Shown: piece by piece, positions 60,231-64,000 of the stretch
Position numbering within the stretch: the first letter of the stretch is position 1
How the letters are laid out: each line of letters begins with the position of its first letter
NCBI RefSeq assembly: GCF_003672135.1
Contig: NC_039517.1
Coordinates: 5,208,001 to 5,272,000, forward strand
Direction of reading: 5' to 3'
From: Ooceraea biroi
Taxonomy: Eukaryota; Arthropoda; Insecta; Hymenoptera; Formicidae
Length of the DNA: 64,000 bases
Notes under the pieces: generated by a model
The model's input: only the letters and a program-made list of their open reading frames with translations
Database searches by the model: none
What the model was told of the DNA's origin: nothing
Translations under genes and position numbers: made by a program

Positions 60231-63200
60231 TATATAATAAAATTAATACAAATATACATTAATAATTTCATGAGTAAAATGTTTTTCTTTTCCTAAATGC
60301 AGATAACATTTGTATAATACATTGCATACGTGTAATTAAATTAAATTAAGTTCTGATAAAATAAATATCATGACAGTAACAGAGATTATATTGTATATAT
60401 AAAAGACAGTTCCTTTTCTCCTTTTACACAGCACATATTACACTACGTACGCGTAATTAAATTAAATTAAATTCAGATAAACGAATATCATAACAATAAC
60501 AAAAATTATTGTGGACGGTAATCAGAGACGACAGCATATTATTCCCTCATTTTACAAAGAGTGTTTTAATCCAATTATATTCCTCACTAATGTCGTGGCT
60601 CAACGATCGAGCAGATGTGCAACATAAACGGCAGCGTCGACTACGTCCGTGCGATTTGCAAGGCCGACTTGGAAACTACTAAAGAATAATAACGTGAAAG
60701 ATCATGCGGGTTTTCACTGCAAATCGGCTTCGAGTTAACCTCGACCTCGCATCTTTTTTCTTTTCCGATACGATTGACTTCTTCTGATAGTCAATTAGTC
60801 CAAACTCGGCGCCCATTAAGTCGTCTCAATCGTATGTACCGCCTGCAGTGCGACTTCGCAAGCCTCCTTTATCTCCGTGATCGTGTCCAATGAACTACCC
60901 TACGCTGTGCTAGTGGACTATAAATTCTGCGACTGAAGAGCCCATCCCCAAACGCGCACAATGTGCTTCTCCAAGGACCAGAGAGACTGAGCGAACGATT
61001 ATCCGAGATTTACAAAGCGACCGTGACATGAAACGATCTTTGTAAATTTTGGCAGTTATGTTGGCGTTACGAATGCGAACATCCCCAACGGCAGAACTGC
61101 AACGCAGTTGTACCGTAAACACAGCGTGTCAATGCAATTGTCAACCTATAAGAGACTAATAAGAAATGTCGCGCATAATATCACGCTCGGACGTTTACGA
61201 ACGGAAAAGCACGTTCCATAGAAACTGCATCTCAAAACTCGGGAGAGTTTTGTTTTTCATTGGACTCTTGCAAGGTTTAGTACGTGCATTAATGCGAACT
61301 TAAGGATGTATTTTTTGCACACACTTACAATTAGAGTATGTATTGTATTACTGCTCGTTTCATGCGTGTCAACATAATACACAAATGTGACATATTTTAT
61401 GCAAATAAGATACAATAGCACGCATTAGAGACCCGACGTTGCGATTGTAAAATGTCGCCTGCTACATGCTGATTGGTCAAATCGCTTGGCGCGACGCTTT
61501 TTTGCGTACGGCCTTATTAATAGCTCGGCGATGATCGTTCGTGCGTCGCATTCGGAGACAATGCGCGTATACGCGCGAGTAACGTTTCTCTCTCCTTTTT
61601 CCTCTTTCCTGCCGATAACTCGACGTGAACTCTCGCGTGCGATATCTTGCGGCGTATCGCAACTCGAGTTGCGACACGCCGGAGAATTGAAATCTGAAAG
61701 TCGAGCTGCGGGCGGCAATTCGGCCGGCTTTTCACCCTCAAACTGCTCTTTTGCGGCCATAAAACGTTTTTTGTACTTCGCAAAGGGACACAGAGAGAAG
61801 AGGACAAAGGGAAGAGGGAGACGGGGAAGGAAGCTGACGATCTCGGGACGCATCGGTATCGCAGTTACGGCTCCGGATACGTAACGGTGAAATGAAAAAT
61901 CCCATGAATTATTTAAGATCGCGGCCCCGTAGCACCGCAGTCAGTGTTATTTTAATTCGTGGCATATTTTCATATTCAAATGCGCGCTACGCGCTATGCG
62001 GCGTACCCTCCGAAGGAACGTCCGTCTTCGATCGACGATGAATAGACATTACGTGCCTTCCTTCTCTCTCTGTCCGTCCAACGTTCTCTTCCTCTCTCTC
62101 CTTCTCTCGTTTCTCGCCTCGTGGATGATCGTCGGCCGAACCCGAAGGTAGCGAGCGGAAGCGAGCGCTAGTCTGGCAGAGAGAAACGAGAGGCTCATGG
62201 AAAAAAAGAGGAAAAGCTAGGGAGAGAGAGAGCAGCGCGTTCGATGGAACGTTTCATATTCACGAGGCGTAAAAACAATCGTGTAAGTAAGAGTGCATCG
62301 CGCTACATACGAATCGGTCGGCGGAAAAAATTCGATCGGAAAAATACGGCTGCGCGACAAGTCACGTTTCCCTGTAAATCGTACACGCGAGTACAATCAC
62401 GCGGGCGAAGGATGGGCAGACAGATAAATCTCGGAAAGGCGAATCGCAAATTCGCAATCGTTCGCAGCGAACTGGCCACATCGCGCTCGCTCGCTCGCGG
62501 ACGCCGTGATTTATGAGCTTTTTTCGTGTATATTTTACCAGCGGCTCGCGCGAATCGATCGCACGGCTCTCTCAAAGAAGAACGCGCCAGATGCCTGGAC
62601 GCTATTTCTGAACGATATTCCGCACGGAGCGATTGTGCGCCCGCGCTGAGAAACAGCTCGTTCGCTCGCTCGCGGCGAAGTATCGTCGAGACAGGAAACT
62701 TAGATTAACTTCCAGGTGCCACGGCTCCAGAGAGAAAAGAGAGAGAGAGAGAAAAAGAGAGAAAGAGAGGGACGCCAAACTCGAACTTTTCTCATTCGCG
62801 TCCGGGGGATCGATTAAATATCGCCGGGGAATTCGAGACCCGGAATAAACTGTTACACGACACCGCGCTGTCACGTCCGCTCGCGCTGCCAGCGCGAGAA
62901 ATTCACTCTCCGCCCGGCGAGTCGCAACGAGGGAAGGAATCATCCTCGAAATCGGAAACTCGAGACGTACCGCGGGAGTAGGTACATACACACGTACGCC
63001 TTCCCTCTTCCCCCTGGACGTCCCTCGACTGTCTTTACGACCGTTAATAAATCTCTGTCCTCCATCTTCTTTTCCCTTTCCTTCTCGTCTCCTCTGTACC
63101 AGTCGTTCGCGCTAATAAGCCACACGCCGATGTTATCCCAATGGTGCATTAATATTCATGACGCACGAGTCCGGTAACGGGCTGCCTCATTTCGTAATAC

Positions 63201-64000
63201 GAAATAGCGAGACGCGATATTTCAGAATCCGAGGGTGATCATTCACGCAATGATGATTTACAGAGTGAGACACCAAACACGCGCGATAAATCTCTCTCTC
63301 TCGTCTCTCTTCGCGCGCTGAAAATCGTACTCCGAGCAGCCAATGTTTCGGGCTACGCTATCATCGGACCACTTCGATCGACCTTTCCTACCCTAATCGC
63401 GAACGGCGAGTTGACTGACAGCGGCCTTCAGCGACGCTTCTGCGTCATGGAATTCTTATCGCTGTCGTCGAAAATTTCACAAAATTGCACAAAATCGCGT
63501 CGCCTCATCCCGGCCGCACTTTGTAAAATAAATTATCGGCATTTTGTCTGCATGTCTCGCTTAACGATCCGGCGATCTTAACGAGCCGCGACTGGGGCGC
63601 CGAATTTCAATGGCGCGACTGGACCAGCCGCGCGCTTCGATAACGACGGGGTGCCCAGCGGGATGTAGAGGGTGCGATGTCCCAAACGCGGTGTCTGGGA
63701 GTGTCTGGAAGCAAACCGCTCAGCCGCAAGATCGACTCGTTGAGCATAAAACGAGAGGGTACCGGCATGACGGAGCACGATCGAGAAAGGTGAGGGGGGC
63801 AAGAAGAGTATGCGTCGGAGGAGGACATCCGATAAAAGAAAGACGCCGAGAGGGTAGGAGGGAGGGAGGGAGGGAAGAAGGTGAGGACCAAAAGGACGAA
63901 CGAGGCCCCGTGTTCGCCGTACGCCACACGCTGAGTGACTTATGACAAGCGATATCGCAGTGGTTCTCATTGCGAGGCCTCCCAGTCGCCGGCCGCCGCG
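60231..64000. other. Noncoding DNA to the end of the window
   Basis: It is AT-rich to about 60570, then CpG-rich. It contains a GA-rich tract at 62735-62770 and a GGGA repeat at about 63858-63876. No coding exon or RNA gene was recognised. Confidence 0.45.

Overview
The window looks like nuclear DNA from an insect, most likely a hymenopteran and possibly an ant. This is inferred from intron-split kinase exons, an arthropod-type Frizzled-2, CpG-rich gene-poor DNA with no obvious CpG loss, long AT-rich tracts, and small TA-flanked DNA transposons, one carrying a DUF4817-type transposase start. No operons, CRISPR arrays, functional tRNAs or rRNAs were seen.

Only two protein-coding genes can be supported. 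On the + strand, a five-exon SBK1-like serine/threonine kinase (3607-7627, 761 codons after splicing) has intact catalytic residues and a long acidic, Ser/Pro-rich tail. A TATA/initiator promoter with a noncoding first exon ending at a GTAAGT donor (about 961-1407) lies upstream and may serve it. On the - strand, a Frizzled-2 Wnt receptor (20810-23164, 784 aa) is encoded in one coding exon, with a strong splice acceptor just upstream of its start codon. Its upstream exon or exons must lie to the right; candidate promoters are a TATA/initiator pair at about 24693-24726 and a CpG-rich block at 49-51 kb. The two genes converge, with about 10 kb between their probable 3' ends.

Layout: 1-2565 carries a 94-bp direct repeat (copies 2471 bp apart) directly after splice donors, so an exon edge may be duplicated. 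8-17.9 kb is intergenic and holds a homeodomain-type TAATTA cluster, two perfect hairpins and a 41-bp tandem repeat. 17.9-20.8 kb is probably Frizzled-2 3'UTR. 24.7-59 kb is noncoding and contains a 759-bp long-TIR element (26720), degenerate tandem arrays (30.7, 34.3 and 35.1 kb), a 765-bp internally deleted transposon (39132), and three diverged copies of a ~120-bp dispersed repeat (26.0, 37.75 and 57.2 kb). 59310-60230 is a composite element whose internal 118-bp tandem unit is also found inside the 26720 element.

The two genes are not known to act together. Frizzled-2 receives Wnt signals at the cell surface and signals through Dishevelled; the SBK1 family is poorly characterised. The most unusual signals are the shared 118-bp unit in two different elements, the exon-edge duplication at the left end, and the dispersed repeat family. 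I found no convincing new multi-gene system.
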